A stretch of 63,115 nucleotides of DNA from Roseicella aerolata (lineage in GTDB: Bacteria; Pseudomonadota; Alphaproteobacteria; Acetobacterales; Acetobacteraceae), in NCBI RefSeq assembly GCF_020523605.1, contig NZ_JAJAQI010000036.1:1-63115 (forward strand). Reading direction: 5' to 3'. Below the pieces are notes generated by a model. The model saw only the letters and a program-made list of their open reading frames with translations. It was not told the origin of the DNA and made no database searches. Positions 1 through 8,512 of this stretch are shown in pieces. Numbering within the stretch: position 1 is the first letter of the stretch; each line of letters starts with the position of its first letter. The translations under genes were made by a program, and so were the position numbers.

Positions 1-1
1 G

Positions 2-85
2 AACCAGTTGCCGAAGGTCATCCAGGGTGTCAGGTTCCGCAATGGCGTCGAGGTCAAGGAGACGCCAGCACAGACCGCCGCCTGA
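2..85 (+). CDS. C-terminal fragment of an unidentified protein (possibly a transposase)
   Basis: The window opens inside a reading frame that runs 27 codons to a TGA at 83-85, ending in the residues VKETPAQTAA. The frame has normal coding character, but the body of the gene lies outside the window. The style of the tail, together with the integrase, the McrA-like fragment and the low GC next to it, makes a transposase or other mobile-element protein possible. I cannot place it in a family. It could also be an unrelated cellular gene, or a chance open frame. Confidence 0.35.
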   Translation, partial: NQLPKVIQGVRFRNGVEVKETPAQTAA

Positions 86-383
86 TCGGCTGGCCGTCAC
101 CCAGTTTCCCGCGTAGCTCCTTCTACGGTCGGGACCGCCCGATCCACATCAGTGTAGGTCCAGACGAATCTCGGTCGATTGTCGCCATGCTGAAGGGGCC
201 TAGTGGGCGCAGGGTGCCGCAGAGAACGGACACAAAGTGGCTGTTGGAGCGATTCGGCCGCCCATAAGCGCGATTCGCTCCCGCGTGCTTCTGCGAAAAC
301 GCAGTGCTTGGCAGGTGTCACCTATGCACGTCGTGCGCTCGCTCCCACCCGAAAGCGGCACAAGGTACTACAACACCCAGCAA
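86..383. other. Gene-free, lower-GC stretch
   Basis: No convincing gene is seen on either strand. The short open frames here have unnatural composition. The stretch lies downstream of both the fragment at the window start and the minus-strand McrA-like gene, so it may hold scar sequence from an insertion or deletion that removed the rest of that gene. Confidence 0.4.
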
Positions 384-752
384 TTACCTGATGCGCATAC
401 GAATCTCTTCTGCCGTCTTTCGGCAGAGCTCCGGATCCGCAGAATACCGATTCCAAACAGCACTGACAGTCGCTGTTGGCTTTGGCTGGGAGTCGGATTT
501 CCCACTTTCTAGGTCACGGAACAGCCTTACCTGCCGACTTAGGCCTGTCGTCGAGCGGAAAGCAGGTCCGGTCGCTCGTCCCGTCTTCTCGCCCAGCATC
601 TGAAGGACAGAGCTGGCCTCCTTCAATGCAGGATGAGAGGGTGCGAGCGACTGATTCCGGTTCCGCAGGTAAACGTCCAGCAGCAGAATCCATTCATCCT
701 CGGTAAGTGGAGGACTGGATCGGCCTGCATTAATTTTCTCCGAACTCACCAC
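384..752 (-). CDS. Stand-alone ScoMcrA-like N-terminal head domain protein (restriction-endonuclease remnant?)
   Basis: Residues 15-122 look like the N-terminal head domain found on ScoMcrA-type, modification-dependent HNH endonucleases: a W-x-L-L-x-D-x-Y-L helix near residue 22, a central FRSTTGLSRQ segment in the place of the usual FRNPNGVxMK, and a C-terminal VWNRYSADPE helix. In the family this domain is followed by further DNA-binding and HNH nuclease domains; here a stop codon follows it directly, with no nuclease in any frame downstream. Two GTG codons in tandem (752 and 749) follow a strong AAGGAG; the second has the better spacing of 7 nt, so translation looks real. It may be a truncated restriction gene or a domain with its own role. 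Assignment is by recognition of motifs only. Confidence 0.6.
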   Translation of the reverse strand: MVSSEKINAGRSSPPLTEDEWILLLDVYLRNRNQSLAPSHPALKEASSVLQMLGEKTGRATGPAFRSTTGLSRQVRLFRDLESGKSDSQPKPTATVSAVWNRYSADPELCRKTAEEIRMRIR

Positions 753-1140
753 ATTTCTCCTTTCAGATCCAGGCAGAAGATCAGTTCGTGTGTCCAGTCA
801 CGCCGAGTTCTAACGAGATGCAGCTGCAACTCAGCTTTTCTACCACCTATGGAGACCGTCATTGCCGAGCATCACTGCCCGCCCGAGTGCGAAAGCAATG
901 GATTTTCCCGATCTCGCCAGGCGTTAGCAAGATATAGAGCGGACAGACCGGCGAAGGGCGACATCTCGGTGGTCGCTGAGTTCAGGCGCGGCGGCCTAGT
1001 TCCAAGCCTGTCGGCCGCGCCGTGGAGTCGAATGTCGACGCGCGGCTGGCAACTCTCGAGCCGCTAGCCCAGCTTCCACCGGATGGCGCCTATCTGGGCA
1101 GGATAGCCCACGCTCAGGCGTATCCTGCTGTTCCGTCCAC
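753..1140. other. Intergenic region between McrA-like fragment and integrase
   Basis: About 390 bases without a supported gene, of lower GC than the rest of the window. It must hold the promoter of the McrA-like gene (minus strand) and the 3' flank of the integrase gene. A GC-rich inverted repeat (GGCGCGGC near 983 with GCCGCGCC near 1014) could form a hairpin. No tRNA gene, the common integrase target, was found here. Confidence 0.45.
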
Positions 1141-2520
1141 CTAGCTGGTGACCCCTTTCAGGAGTTCCGCCGCGTGCTGCGTGTGGATCACGTGGTCGTA
1201 GTGCGCCGAGATCTGCTCCACCGAATTCCCCGCGTTGTCCGCCAGCATGCTCAGATTGACGCCGCGCTGGATCGCGTCGGTGATGAACGAATGGCGCATG
1301 CTGTACGCGGTCCGCAGCAATCCATTGGCATCGCGGCTGAGGCCGAGCTCCTCCAGCACGCCCTTAAAGCCCTCGCCGAAGCGCGTGGTGGGCTCCCCGT
1401 TTGGCTTTACCCAGAGGCAGGCGTCGGGCTTCGGATCGGGGTGCTGCGCCTCAATGGAATTTATGACCTCCTTGAGCCGCAAATCCACCACCACGGGCCG
1501 AGAACCGGTCTTGCCCTGCTGGACTCGCACCACGTAGTGCGGCGTCTGGCCATCGACGAACTCTACATCCCGGAACCTGAGCGTGGTGCCCTCCACCCCC
1601 GGCCTGAGCCCGGTCAGTAGGTGGAAGCGTACCCACAGCCACAGCAGCCGGCGCGACGCCTGGTGGTGCTTCTTCGTGGTCTTCTCGATGCGGCTCTCCA
1701 GGTGAGCCAGCAGCTTCGCCTGCTCTGCTGCACTGAATGCACCGCGACGGTTACGGACGAACTTGGTTGCGTCAAGCTCTGGCATCTCCGTTCTCGCAAT
1801 ACGGCCATCCTTGATGGCGCGCTCGAAGATGTGCCTCACCAGCCGCTCGAACAGGATCCGGCTGTTCACGCCCGGCTTGCGGATGTGCGTGCCGGGCATC
1901 TGCACCGCGAGGGACTTCGTGTACTCCCGCCCCTTGTTGTCGCGAGTGCGGTACTGGACGCGCTTCGCCCCCTGCCCCGCCTTCCACTGCTCGAAATATG
2001 CGTCTTGGAAGCGTTCGACCGCTTGCGCGTCCACCTCATCGAGCGGCGCGTCGCCGAAGTGGGGCAGGAGGTAGCGCCGGATCATGCTCGCCTCCATCTC
2101 CGCCTTGCGCATCCTCGCAGCGCGCTTCGCCGCGGGCGCCTGGTCGGCGTCGCGGACGCGGTGAGCGATGTAGGCTTCGGCTGCAGTGGCGAAGGGCGTG
2201 GCCTTGGTGCTGAGGCCGCGCTGCTCCCGCCACCTAACCTCTTGATACCTCGCCTCAGCTACCTTCTTCGCGTCGTCGAGCGTGCGCTTTCCTGTCGTCC
2301 TGCGCTCGTACTCGCCGCCGGGCAGACGTAGGCGATATTGCCACTTGCTGCTCGCGTTGGGGCGCCGGTAGACGACGAGATCGCCGTCGTGCAACGATAC
2401 CTGCTCCGTCTCGGCTGTCTGCTTCGCGAGCTCCGGCTCCTGTGCGGGCTCGGGCGCGACGGCAGAATTAACCGGATCAACTTTCGGCCTGCTGCCGAAC
2501 AGAGGGATGACTTGGGCCAT
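1141..2520 (-). CDS. Tyrosine-type site-specific recombinase (phage/island integrase)
   Basis: A 459-residue protein with the catalytic set of tyrosine recombinases in its C-terminal 200 residues: the first Arg in LTGLRPG, a Lys in the GKTGSRPVVVD beta-hairpin, the second Arg in SMRHSF, and the nucleophile Tyr in SAHYDHV. The N-terminal half carries a DNA-binding arm-type region (RRPNASSKWQYRLRLPGG) and a core-binding helical domain. The ATG at 2520 has AAGGAG seven bases upstream, and is preferred over upstream in-frame codons. Such enzymes insert or excise genomic islands and prophages. No excisionase or other phage gene is present, so this marks either one edge of an island extending left of the window or a remnant. 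Confidence 0.93.
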   Translation of the reverse strand: MAQVIPLFGSRPKVDPVNSAVAPEPAQEPELAKQTAETEQVSLHDGDLVVYRRPNASSKWQYRLRLPGGEYERRTTGKRTLDDAKKVAEARYQEVRWREQRGLSTKATPFATAAEAYIAHRVRDADQAPAAKRAARMRKAEMEASMIRRYLLPHFGDAPLDEVDAQAVERFQDAYFEQWKAGQGAKRVQYRTRDNKGREYTKSLAVQMPGTHIRKPGVNSRILFERLVRHIFERAIKDGRIARTEMPELDATKFVRNRRGAFSAAEQAKLLAHLESRIEKTTKKHHQASRRLLWLWVRFHLLTGLRPGVEGTTLRFRDVEFVDGQTPHYVVRVQQGKTGSRPVVVDLRLKEVINSIEAQHPDPKPDACLWVKPNGEPTTRFGEGFKGVLEELGLSRDANGLLRTAYSMRHSFITDAIQRGVNLSMLADNAGNSVEQISAHYDHVIHTQHAAELLKGVTS

Positions 2521-3157
2521 TCTTGGGCTCCTTGGCTTGTATTCCGATCGACCGCTTGCCAAGGAGAGCCGGGCTTCAGGGCAGAACCACTTGCCAAATT
2601 GTGCAGGTTTCTTGCCTTTCCACTTCCCTCTTATACTTTTTTCGTCGCGCTCTTGCCAATCTTTACTGCAATCATCACCGTTTTTTCTTTCGCTGTGCAG
2701 AAACGTTGCATCACGTTCCCGCGCGTGTTCTACAGGGGCATGTGCAAGATCAAGAGCTTAGGCATGATTGTGTTTTTCACGCACAAGAAGACCATCATGG
2801 TGAACATGGCCTGATACGGGCTTCGGCGGCGGGACGTGTCCTCGCCGCCGCCATGCCCTTCGCACAGCCGCTGGTGCCGGGCACCGGCGGCTGCCCGCCC
2901 CACCGGGCTCGACGCGCAGGGCTGGCCGGGCGCAGCCGCAGGCGGTCGTGGCGGCGAAGCGGATGCCGGGCATCCATGCCTTGCGCATGGCCGGCCCTGG
3001 CCGCGTGATGCCGGACGCTCCCATCCTGCGCAAAGGCTGAACCGGACGGGCGGCCTGCGGATGGCAACACCTCGCTCGACCGCATCCCGGCCTGTGCCCC
3101 GGCGCACCGCAATCCGCATGGCGGCGCCGCATGCTGCCTCGGGTCAGGAGGCCAACC
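2521..3157. other. Long intergenic region upstream of the integrase
   Basis: About 640 bases with no supported gene. The part from 2600 to 2815 is markedly AT-richer than its surroundings, with several T-runs, and probably holds the integrase promoter on the minus strand. Composition jumps back to very high GC at about 2820, which could be an island edge; a GGCGGCG/CGCCGCC inverted repeat sits just after the jump (about 2825-2852). An attachment site is expected nearby but cannot be defined from one edge. Confidence 0.45.
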
Positions 3158-3328
3158 ATGCCCCCCAGCCCGCAGCACCTGCCCCGCAGCAATGCCGCGC
3201 TTGCGGCGATGCTCCTCCTCGGCAACCTGTTCTTCTGGGGCTGCGTCGCCAGCCGCTACGCCAGCATCCGCGCGGACTGGAACCCCGCTCCGGCCCAGCC
3301 CGAACGCATCGTCCTGCTCGGGGATTGA
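3158..3328 (+). CDS. Small single-span membrane protein, unknown function
   Basis: A 56-residue protein with one hydrophobic segment (about residues 12-32, rich in Leu, Ala and Phe, ending at a Cys) and a polar tail ending in PERIVLLGD. The ATG at 3158 has a full AGGAGG six bases upstream, which is why I call it although it is short. An upstream in-frame ATG at 3131 lacks such a site. No homologue is recognised. The Cys is not in a clear lipobox. It stands alone, convergent with the alcohol dehydrogenase gene. Confidence 0.6.
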   Translation: MPPSPQHLPRSNAALAAMLLLGNLFFWGCVASRYASIRADWNPAPAQPERIVLLGD

Positions 3329-3417
3329 TACGGGCGGCCGCGACCGGTGCCGCCGCGGCGCGGCCGGGCGCCCGTGCCGAGGCGGCGTCTGCCGCCCGCA
3401 GCAGGCGCGGCATTCCT

Positions 3418-3443
3418 GCCCGGATGCGGTCGCGCATCCGGGC
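3418..3443. terminator. Perfect hairpin between convergent genes
   Basis: An 11-bp perfect stem, GCCCGGATGCG (3418-3428) with CGCATCCGGGC (3433-3443), around a GTCG tetraloop. It lies between the ends of the small membrane-protein gene and the alcohol dehydrogenase gene. There is no T-run on either side, so termination would need Rho, or the hairpin may protect 3' ends. The same stem sequence recurs in the terminator at 26700-26734. Confidence 0.5.
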
Positions 3444-3482
3444 CGTTGGCATGACACGGGCCGCAGCCAGGCCCGGTGGGGG

Positions 3483-4532
3483 TCAGAGCAGGAACACGCC
3501 CTTGCCGCTCGTCTGGGTATCGAACAGCTTGTAGGCCTCCTCTGCCTGGTCCAGCCGCCAGGTCTCGGTGAAGAGGTCGTCCACCTTGATGTTGCGGTCG
3601 ACGATGAACTGCGCGCAGTCCGCCTGGCCGACCGAGGAGAAGGTCCAGGAACCGATGACCGTCGCCTGCCGGCGCAGCATGTCCGGGGAGACGTCGATCG
3701 TCACCTCCCCGCCCTCGCCCACGAAGCAGCAGGTGCCCCAGACCTTCAGCGCGCGGATCGCCTGGATGCGCGCCTGCGGCGAGGAGGAGGTATCGAGGGT
3801 GAGGTCGGCGCCGAGCCCATGCGTCAGGTCGCGGATGGCAGCCACCGCATCCACGTTGGAAGGGTTGATGGTCTCGGCCGCGCCGAAGGCCCTGGCCCGC
3901 TCCAGCCGCTGCGGGGAGATGTCGAGCGCGATCACCCGCGCGCCCATGACCGAGGCGAGTTGCGTCGCGGAGAGGCCCACCGGCCCCTGGCCGAAGATGG
4001 CGATGGTGTCGTTGCCGGAGATGTTCATGCGCCTGAGCGCACCCCAGGCCGTGCCGGTGCCGCAGGAGATGGCGGCGCCCGCCTGGAAGCTCAGCCCCTC
4101 ATGCAGCGGGACCAGGGTATTCGCGGGCACGCACATGTACTGCGCATGGCCGCCATGGGCGTTGTTGCCGTAGACCTTCACGGAGGTCTTCTGGCAGAGC
4201 TGCTGCCAGCCGGTGCGGCAATGGCCGCAGGTGGTGCAGCCCTGGTAGTGGTGCACCATCACCCGGTCGCCCAGCCTGGCATGGCGCGGATCGACGCCCG
4301 GGCCGATGGCGGCGACCACGCCGCAGGGCTCGTGCCCGACGATCACCGGCCCCTCGGCAGCGGCGAGGCCCATGCCCTGGCGCACGCCCTTCGGCCGGCG
4401 GTACTGCTTCAGGTCGCTGCCGCACATGCCGGAGGCCTTCATCTCCAGCACCACCTCGCCGAAGCCCGGCGTGGGGTCGGGGAAGGACATGATCTCCAGC
4501 TCCCGGTCCCCGTTGAACACGACGCCCCGCAT
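3483..4532 (-). CDS. Zinc-dependent alcohol dehydrogenase (MDR superfamily)
   Basis: A 349-residue medium-chain dehydrogenase. The N-terminal GroES-like domain has the catalytic-zinc ligands C37 (GMCGSD) and H67-E68 (GHEPCG). The structural-zinc lobe has four cysteines at about 99, 102, 105 and 113 (CTTCGHC...LC). A Rossmann fold follows with GQGPVGLSATQ for NAD(P) binding. Members oxidise alcohols or polyols, or act as threonine- or sorbitol-type dehydrogenases; the substrate cannot be told. The ATG at 4532 has GGAGG at good spacing. The gene diverges from the penicillin-acylase gene and appears monocistronic. Confidence 0.93.
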   Translation of the reverse strand: MRGVVFNGDRELEIMSFPDPTPGFGEVVLEMKASGMCGSDLKQYRRPKGVRQGMGLAAAEGPVIVGHEPCGVVAAIGPGVDPRHARLGDRVMVHHYQGCTTCGHCRTGWQQLCQKTSVKVYGNNAHGGHAQYMCVPANTLVPLHEGLSFQAGAAISCGTGTAWGALRRMNISGNDTIAIFGQGPVGLSATQLASVMGARVIALDISPQRLERARAFGAAETINPSNVDAVAAIRDLTHGLGADLTLDTSSSPQARIQAIRALKVWGTCCFVGEGGEVTIDVSPDMLRRQATVIGSWTFSSVGQADCAQFIVDRNIKVDDLFTETWRLDQAEEAYKLFDTQTSGKGVFLL

Positions 4533-4623
4533 GCGCTTCCTCCATCCTCTTGGTCGTTGGGACGGATGCTAGGCGGATCGACGGCGGGGCGGAACCCGCT
4601 TCGCCGCGGGGCGTGCCCCTTCC

Positions 4624-7110
4624 ATGGCACCGGCCACCCGCCGCATCGCACGCATGGACGCGGCCGGGCGCTTCGCGCTAGGTCGGGCCGATGATGGTCG
4701 ATGCCATGCCGGCCTCCGTGCCGCCCCGCGCGGGCTGACCGCCCTGTCCCCCAAGCCGCCCCGCCGCCCGCGCGCCGCCTGGCGCTGGCTGCGCCGCCTC
4801 CTGCTCGCCCTGGCGCTGCTGTTCCTCGCCCTCGGCGGCACGATCGCCGGGCTCGTCTGGTGGACCCTGCCCGGGCGGGAGGGGATGGCGACGCTGCCGG
4901 GCCTCTCGGGCCGCGTCACGGTCACGCTCGATGCGCACGGCATCCCCCGCATCGCCGCACGGGATGAGGCGGATGCCGCCATGGCGCTCGGCTGGCTGCA
5001 TGCGCGGGACCGGCTCTTCCAGATGGAGATGATGCGGCGCGGCGCCTCCGGCCGCCTCTCGGAGATCGCCGGCCCGGCGACGCTGCGCGCCGACCGCTTC
5101 GTCCGCACCCTCGGCCTGGCCCGACGGGCGGAGGAGGACCTCGCCACCCTGCCGGCGGAGGTTCGGGCCCTGCTGGAGGCCTATGCCGCCGGCGTGAATG
5201 GCTGGATCGCGGCCCGGGGCCGCTTCGCCGCGCCGGAATTCCTGCTCCTGGGCACCCCCGCGCCCTGGCGCCCGGCGGACAGCCTGCTCTGGGCCAAGGT
5301 CATGGGCCTCTGGCTCTCCGGCAATTGGCGGAGCGAGCTGGACCGGGCGCGCCTCGCGGCGATCCTGCCGGCCGAGCGGCAGCGCGAGCTCTGGCCGGAG
5401 GATGCCAGCCCCGGACGGCCGGACCTCGCCGCGCTCGATGCCGGGCATCTCGGCCGGCTGGCGGCGGCGCTGCCGCGCTTCCCGGAGCCGGGGACGCTGC
5501 CCGCCTCGGCCAGCAATGCCTGGGCGGTCGCGCCCGCGCGTTCCGCCTCCGGCGCGCCGCTGCTCGCCGCCGACCCGCATCTCGGCTTCCAGGCGCCCAT
5601 CCTCTGGTACCTCGCGCGGATCGACCTGGCTGACGGCCGGATGCTGGCGGGCGCCACCAGCCCCGGCGTGCCGCTGATGGTCATCGGCCGCAATGCCGAC
5701 CTCGCCTGGGGCTTCACCACCACCCATTCCGACACCCAGGATGTCTTCGTCGAGCGCCTGGCGGGTCCCGATCTCTATGAGACACCGGAGGGGCCCCGCC
5801 CCTTCACGGTGCGGGAGGAAGTGATCCGGGTCCGCGGCTCCGATCCCGTCCGGCTGCGGGTCAGGGAGACGCGGCACGGCCCGGTCCTCTCCGACCTCGA
5901 CGAGACGATTCCGGCCGACCGGGTGCTCGCCGTTGCGATGGCGAACCTCGCCCCGGCGGACAGTTCCGCGGCCGGGCTGCTGGCCCTCAACCGTGCCGCC
6001 TCGCTGGCCGAGGCGCGGGCGGCGGCCTCCCGGATCAGCAGCCCGCCGCAGAACCTGATGGTGGCGGACCGGCATGGGAGGATCGGGATGTTCCTGACCG
6101 GCCGGACACCGGTGCGCCGCGCCGGGGATGGCGTGCTCCCTGCCCCCGGCTGGGATGGCAGCCATGACTGGTCCGGCTGGATCCCCTTCGATGCGCTGCC
6201 GCATGTCGAGGATCCCGCGACCGGCGTCATCGCCACTGCCAACAACCGCCCGGTGCCGCCGGACAGCGCGGTCTTCCTCGGGCGCGACTGGCCGGATGAC
6301 TGGCGCTTCCGGCGCCTCGGCGAGTTGCTGGCCGAACAGCCCGAGCATGACGCGCCGGGCTTCGCCGCCATGCAGCGGGACACCGTCTCGGTCTTCGCCC
6401 GCGACCTGCTCCGGGGCCATGACGCGCTGCTGCGGCGCCCGCCGCGGCCGGAGGGCATCGCCGGCGATGCCCGCGACCTGCTGCTGGCCTGGGATGGCGA
6501 TGTCGCGGCCGACCGGCCCGAGCCGCTGATCTTCAACGCCTGGATCGAGGCGGTCGGCCGGCTGGCCCTGGCGCGGGGCGGCGTGGCGGAGGGCGCCTGG
6601 CGGCCGCGGGCGGAATTCCTCCGCCACGTGCTGGCCCCCGATGGACGGGGCGCGCCCTGGTGCGGCGGTGATTGCGCCGCGCTGGCCGACCAGGCACTGC
6701 GGGATGCGGTCGGGCGGCTGGCCACCATGCAGGGAGGCAGGCCGGCGGACTGGCGCTGGGGCCGCGCCCATGTCGCGCGCTTCGAGCACCCGCTGCTGCG
6801 CTTCCTGCCCGGCCTCGGCCCGCTCACCAGCCTATCCGCCGCGACCGGCGGGGATGAATGGACCCTCGCCCGCGGCGGCATCCGCGGCTTCGGGGCGGAG
6901 CCCTACGCGCATGTCCATGGCGCCGGGCTGCGGCTGGTCGCTGACCTCGCCGACCCGGACCGGACCACCGCGATCATCGCCACGGGCCAGTCCGGCCACC
7001 CGGCCTCCCGCCATTGGGGGGACCTGCTGGCGCGCTGGCGGGATGGCGGCATGATCACATTGCGCCGGGCGCCGGGTGAGTTGCATGGCCGGTTCCGCCT
7101 GGATCCCTGA
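4624..7110 (+). CDS. Penicillin acylase family Ntn-hydrolase
   Basis: An 828-residue protein of the penicillin/AHL acylase family. It has a basic N-terminus, a transmembrane or signal segment at about residues 60-80 (LLLALALLFLALGG), an alpha-chain region, then the self-processing site SNAWAV with predicted nucleophile Ser at about 297. After autocleavage this Ser becomes the beta-chain N-terminus and attacks amide bonds of penicillin-, acyl-homoserine-lactone- or peptide-like substrates in the periplasm. The family Asn and the PHLGF motif after the nucleophile are present. The start is uncertain: 4624 and 4654 are both in-frame ATGs without a clear ribosome site. bpt follows after 70 bases. 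Confidence 0.9.
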   Translation: MAPATRRIARMDAAGRFALGRADDGRCHAGLRAAPRGLTALSPKPPRRPRAAWRWLRRLLLALALLFLALGGTIAGLVWWTLPGREGMATLPGLSGRVTVTLDAHGIPRIAARDEADAAMALGWLHARDRLFQMEMMRRGASGRLSEIAGPATLRADRFVRTLGLARRAEEDLATLPAEVRALLEAYAAGVNGWIAARGRFAAPEFLLLGTPAPWRPADSLLWAKVMGLWLSGNWRSELDRARLAAILPAERQRELWPEDASPGRPDLAALDAGHLGRLAAALPRFPEPGTLPASASNAWAVAPARSASGAPLLAADPHLGFQAPILWYLARIDLADGRMLAGATSPGVPLMVIGRNADLAWGFTTTHSDTQDVFVERLAGPDLYETPEGPRPFTVREEVIRVRGSDPVRLRVRETRHGPVLSDLDETIPADRVLAVAMANLAPADSSAAGLLALNRAASLAEARAAASRISSPPQNLMVADRHGRIGMFLTGRTPVRRAGDGVLPAPGWDGSHDWSGWIPFDALPHVEDPATGVIATANNRPVPPDSAVFLGRDWPDDWRFRRLGELLAEQPEHDAPGFAAMQRDTVSVFARDLLRGHDALLRRPPRPEGIAGDARDLLLAWDGDVAADRPEPLIFNAWIEAVGRLALARGGVAEGAWRPRAEFLRHVLAPDGRGAPWCGGDCAALADQALRDAVGRLATMQGGRPADWRWGRAHVARFEHPLLRFLPGLGPLTSLSAATGGDEWTLARGGIRGFGAEPYAHVHGAGLRLVADLADPDRTTAIIATGQSGHPASRHWGDLLARWRDGGMITLRRAPGELHGRFRLDP

Positions 7111-7180
7111 AATCCAGCGAACCTTGTTGCGCCGAAGTGGTTGATTCCACGCCCCGTCCCACCGACACTGCTCCCTGCCG

Positions 7181-7948
7181 ATGCTGCACCGCCCCAATCG
7201 TCGCCCGCAGTTCTTCTACACCACCGCGCCGCTCCCCTGCCCCTACCTGGCGGGCAGGACGGAACGGAAGATCGTGACCGAGCTGACGGGCCCGGATGCG
7301 GAGGCGCTGCATGACCGTCTCTCCCGGGCCGGCTTCCGGCGCAGCCACAACATCGCCTATTCGCCGGTCTGCCCCGGCTGCAATGCCTGCATCCCGATCC
7401 GCATCCTGGCCACCGAGTTCGAGCCGAACCGCGCCCAGCGGAAGCTGCAGAAGATCAATGCCGACCTCGCCGGGTTCGAGATGCCCGCACGGGCGACGGC
7501 GGAGCAGTTCCAGCTTTTCCAGCGCTACCAGCAGGCCCGTCACGGCGAAGGCGACATGGCGGCAATGGGCTTCTACGACTACCGCGCCATGGTCGAGGAC
7601 ACGCCGATCACGACCGGCATGGTCGAGTTCCGCGATGCGAATGACCGGCTGCTGGGCGCCTGCCTGACCGATTGGCTCTCGGACGGGCTCTCGGCGGTCT
7701 ATTCCTTCTATGACCCGGCGGCGGCGCGGCGCTCGCTCGGTTCCTGGGCGATCCTCTGGCTGGTCGCCCGCGCCCGGACCCTCGGCCTCCCCTTCGTCTA
7801 TCTGGGCTACTGGGTCCCGGAGAGCCGGAAGATGTCCTACAAGAGCCGCTTCCGGCCGAGCGAGGTGCTGACCGGCGGCATCTGGCGGGTGCTGGAGGAG
7901 ACCATGGTGCCGGCCGAGGAGCCGGTTGTGCCGGAGACGGCCGGCTAG
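7181..7948 (+). CDS. bpt: Aspartate/glutamate leucyltransferase
   Basis: A 255-residue member of the bacterial Bpt family, relatives of eukaryotic ATE1. Bpt moves leucine from leucyl-tRNA to proteins with N-terminal Asp or Glu, making them N-degrons for ClpS/ClpAP. Signature features are the start PQFFYTT, CPYLxGR, the cysteine motif CPGCNACIPIRI (about residue 66) and the GNAT-like C-terminal half with YFYDP- and LGYWVPES-type segments. The length is typical. The gene stands between the acylase and DUF202 genes, with 40 bases to the latter. Confidence 0.95.
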   Translation: MLHRPNRRPQFFYTTAPLPCPYLAGRTERKIVTELTGPDAEALHDRLSRAGFRRSHNIAYSPVCPGCNACIPIRILATEFEPNRAQRKLQKINADLAGFEMPARATAEQFQLFQRYQQARHGEGDMAAMGFYDYRAMVEDTPITTGMVEFRDANDRLLGACLTDWLSDGLSAVYSFYDPAAARRSLGSWAILWLVARARTLGLPFVYLGYWVPESRKMSYKSRFRPSEVLTGGIWRVLEETMVPAEEPVVPETAG

Positions 7949-7988
7949 CCTCCGGAAGCCGGCAGGCGGCCGGCGCGTTGCCGGTGGC

Positions 7989-8363
7989 ATGCCGGATGAG
8001 AGCCACGACCCCCGGGTTTTCTATGCCGCCGACCGCACGGTGCTCGCCGCGGAGCGGACCTATGCCGCCTGGGTGCGCACCGGCCTCGTCTCGCTCGCGG
8101 CCGGTGTCGGCGCCAAGACCTCGCTCGGCAATGTGCTGCCGGAATGGGCCATCCTGTTCAACGCGACGCTGCTGGTGCTGTTCTCCGCCTTCTGCTTCGC
8201 GGTCGCGGTCTGGCGGGACCTGCATCCTGGCCACGATGCGCCGCGGCGCTCCGATGTCTGGCGCATCCCGCCCGCCCTGCTGCTGGTGGTGAATGGCGGG
8301 CTGCTGCTGGTCGCGCTCGGCGCGCTGCTCGGCGTCTGGTTCGGGCGGACCGGCGGGACCTGA
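7989..8363 (+). CDS. DUF202 (YidH-like) membrane protein
   Basis: A 124-residue protein with three predicted membrane spans (about residues 32-48, 55-78 and 95-115). It has the family hallmark near the N-terminus, where an RTxLAxERTxxAWVRT segment precedes the first span. DUF202/YidH proteins are inner-membrane proteins of unknown role. The ATG at 7989 fits the domain start; an upstream in-frame ATG would add an unlikely basic leader overlapping the end of bpt. Confidence 0.85.
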   Translation: MPDESHDPRVFYAADRTVLAAERTYAAWVRTGLVSLAAGVGAKTSLGNVLPEWAILFNATLLVLFSAFCFAVAVWRDLHPGHDAPRRSDVWRIPPALLLVVNGGLLLVALGALLGVWFGRTGGT

Positions 8364-8512
8364 GCGGCCCCGGGGCGGCGGGGCCGGAATGCGAGCCCCC
8401 CGGTTCTGGCCCCGTCTTCCGGCCCCGTCCGCGCCTGCAGCGGCTTGCGTTCCTGCCTGAAGGCCGGTCCGCCGCAGGTCCTTGGCGACGCGCCGCGTCC
8501 CGCGCTCTGCGC

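Noticed and set aside
2640-2700. T-runs upstream of the integrase as an intrinsic terminator
   Set aside because: No stable stem precedes the T-runs.
2758-3225. Open frames on the minus strand upstream of the integrase
   Set aside because: Several overlapping frames of similar poor composition; none has a ribosome site or recognisable domain.
4678-6789. 703-codon open frame on the minus strand
   Set aside because: Antisense to the penicillin-acylase-family gene, no domain.
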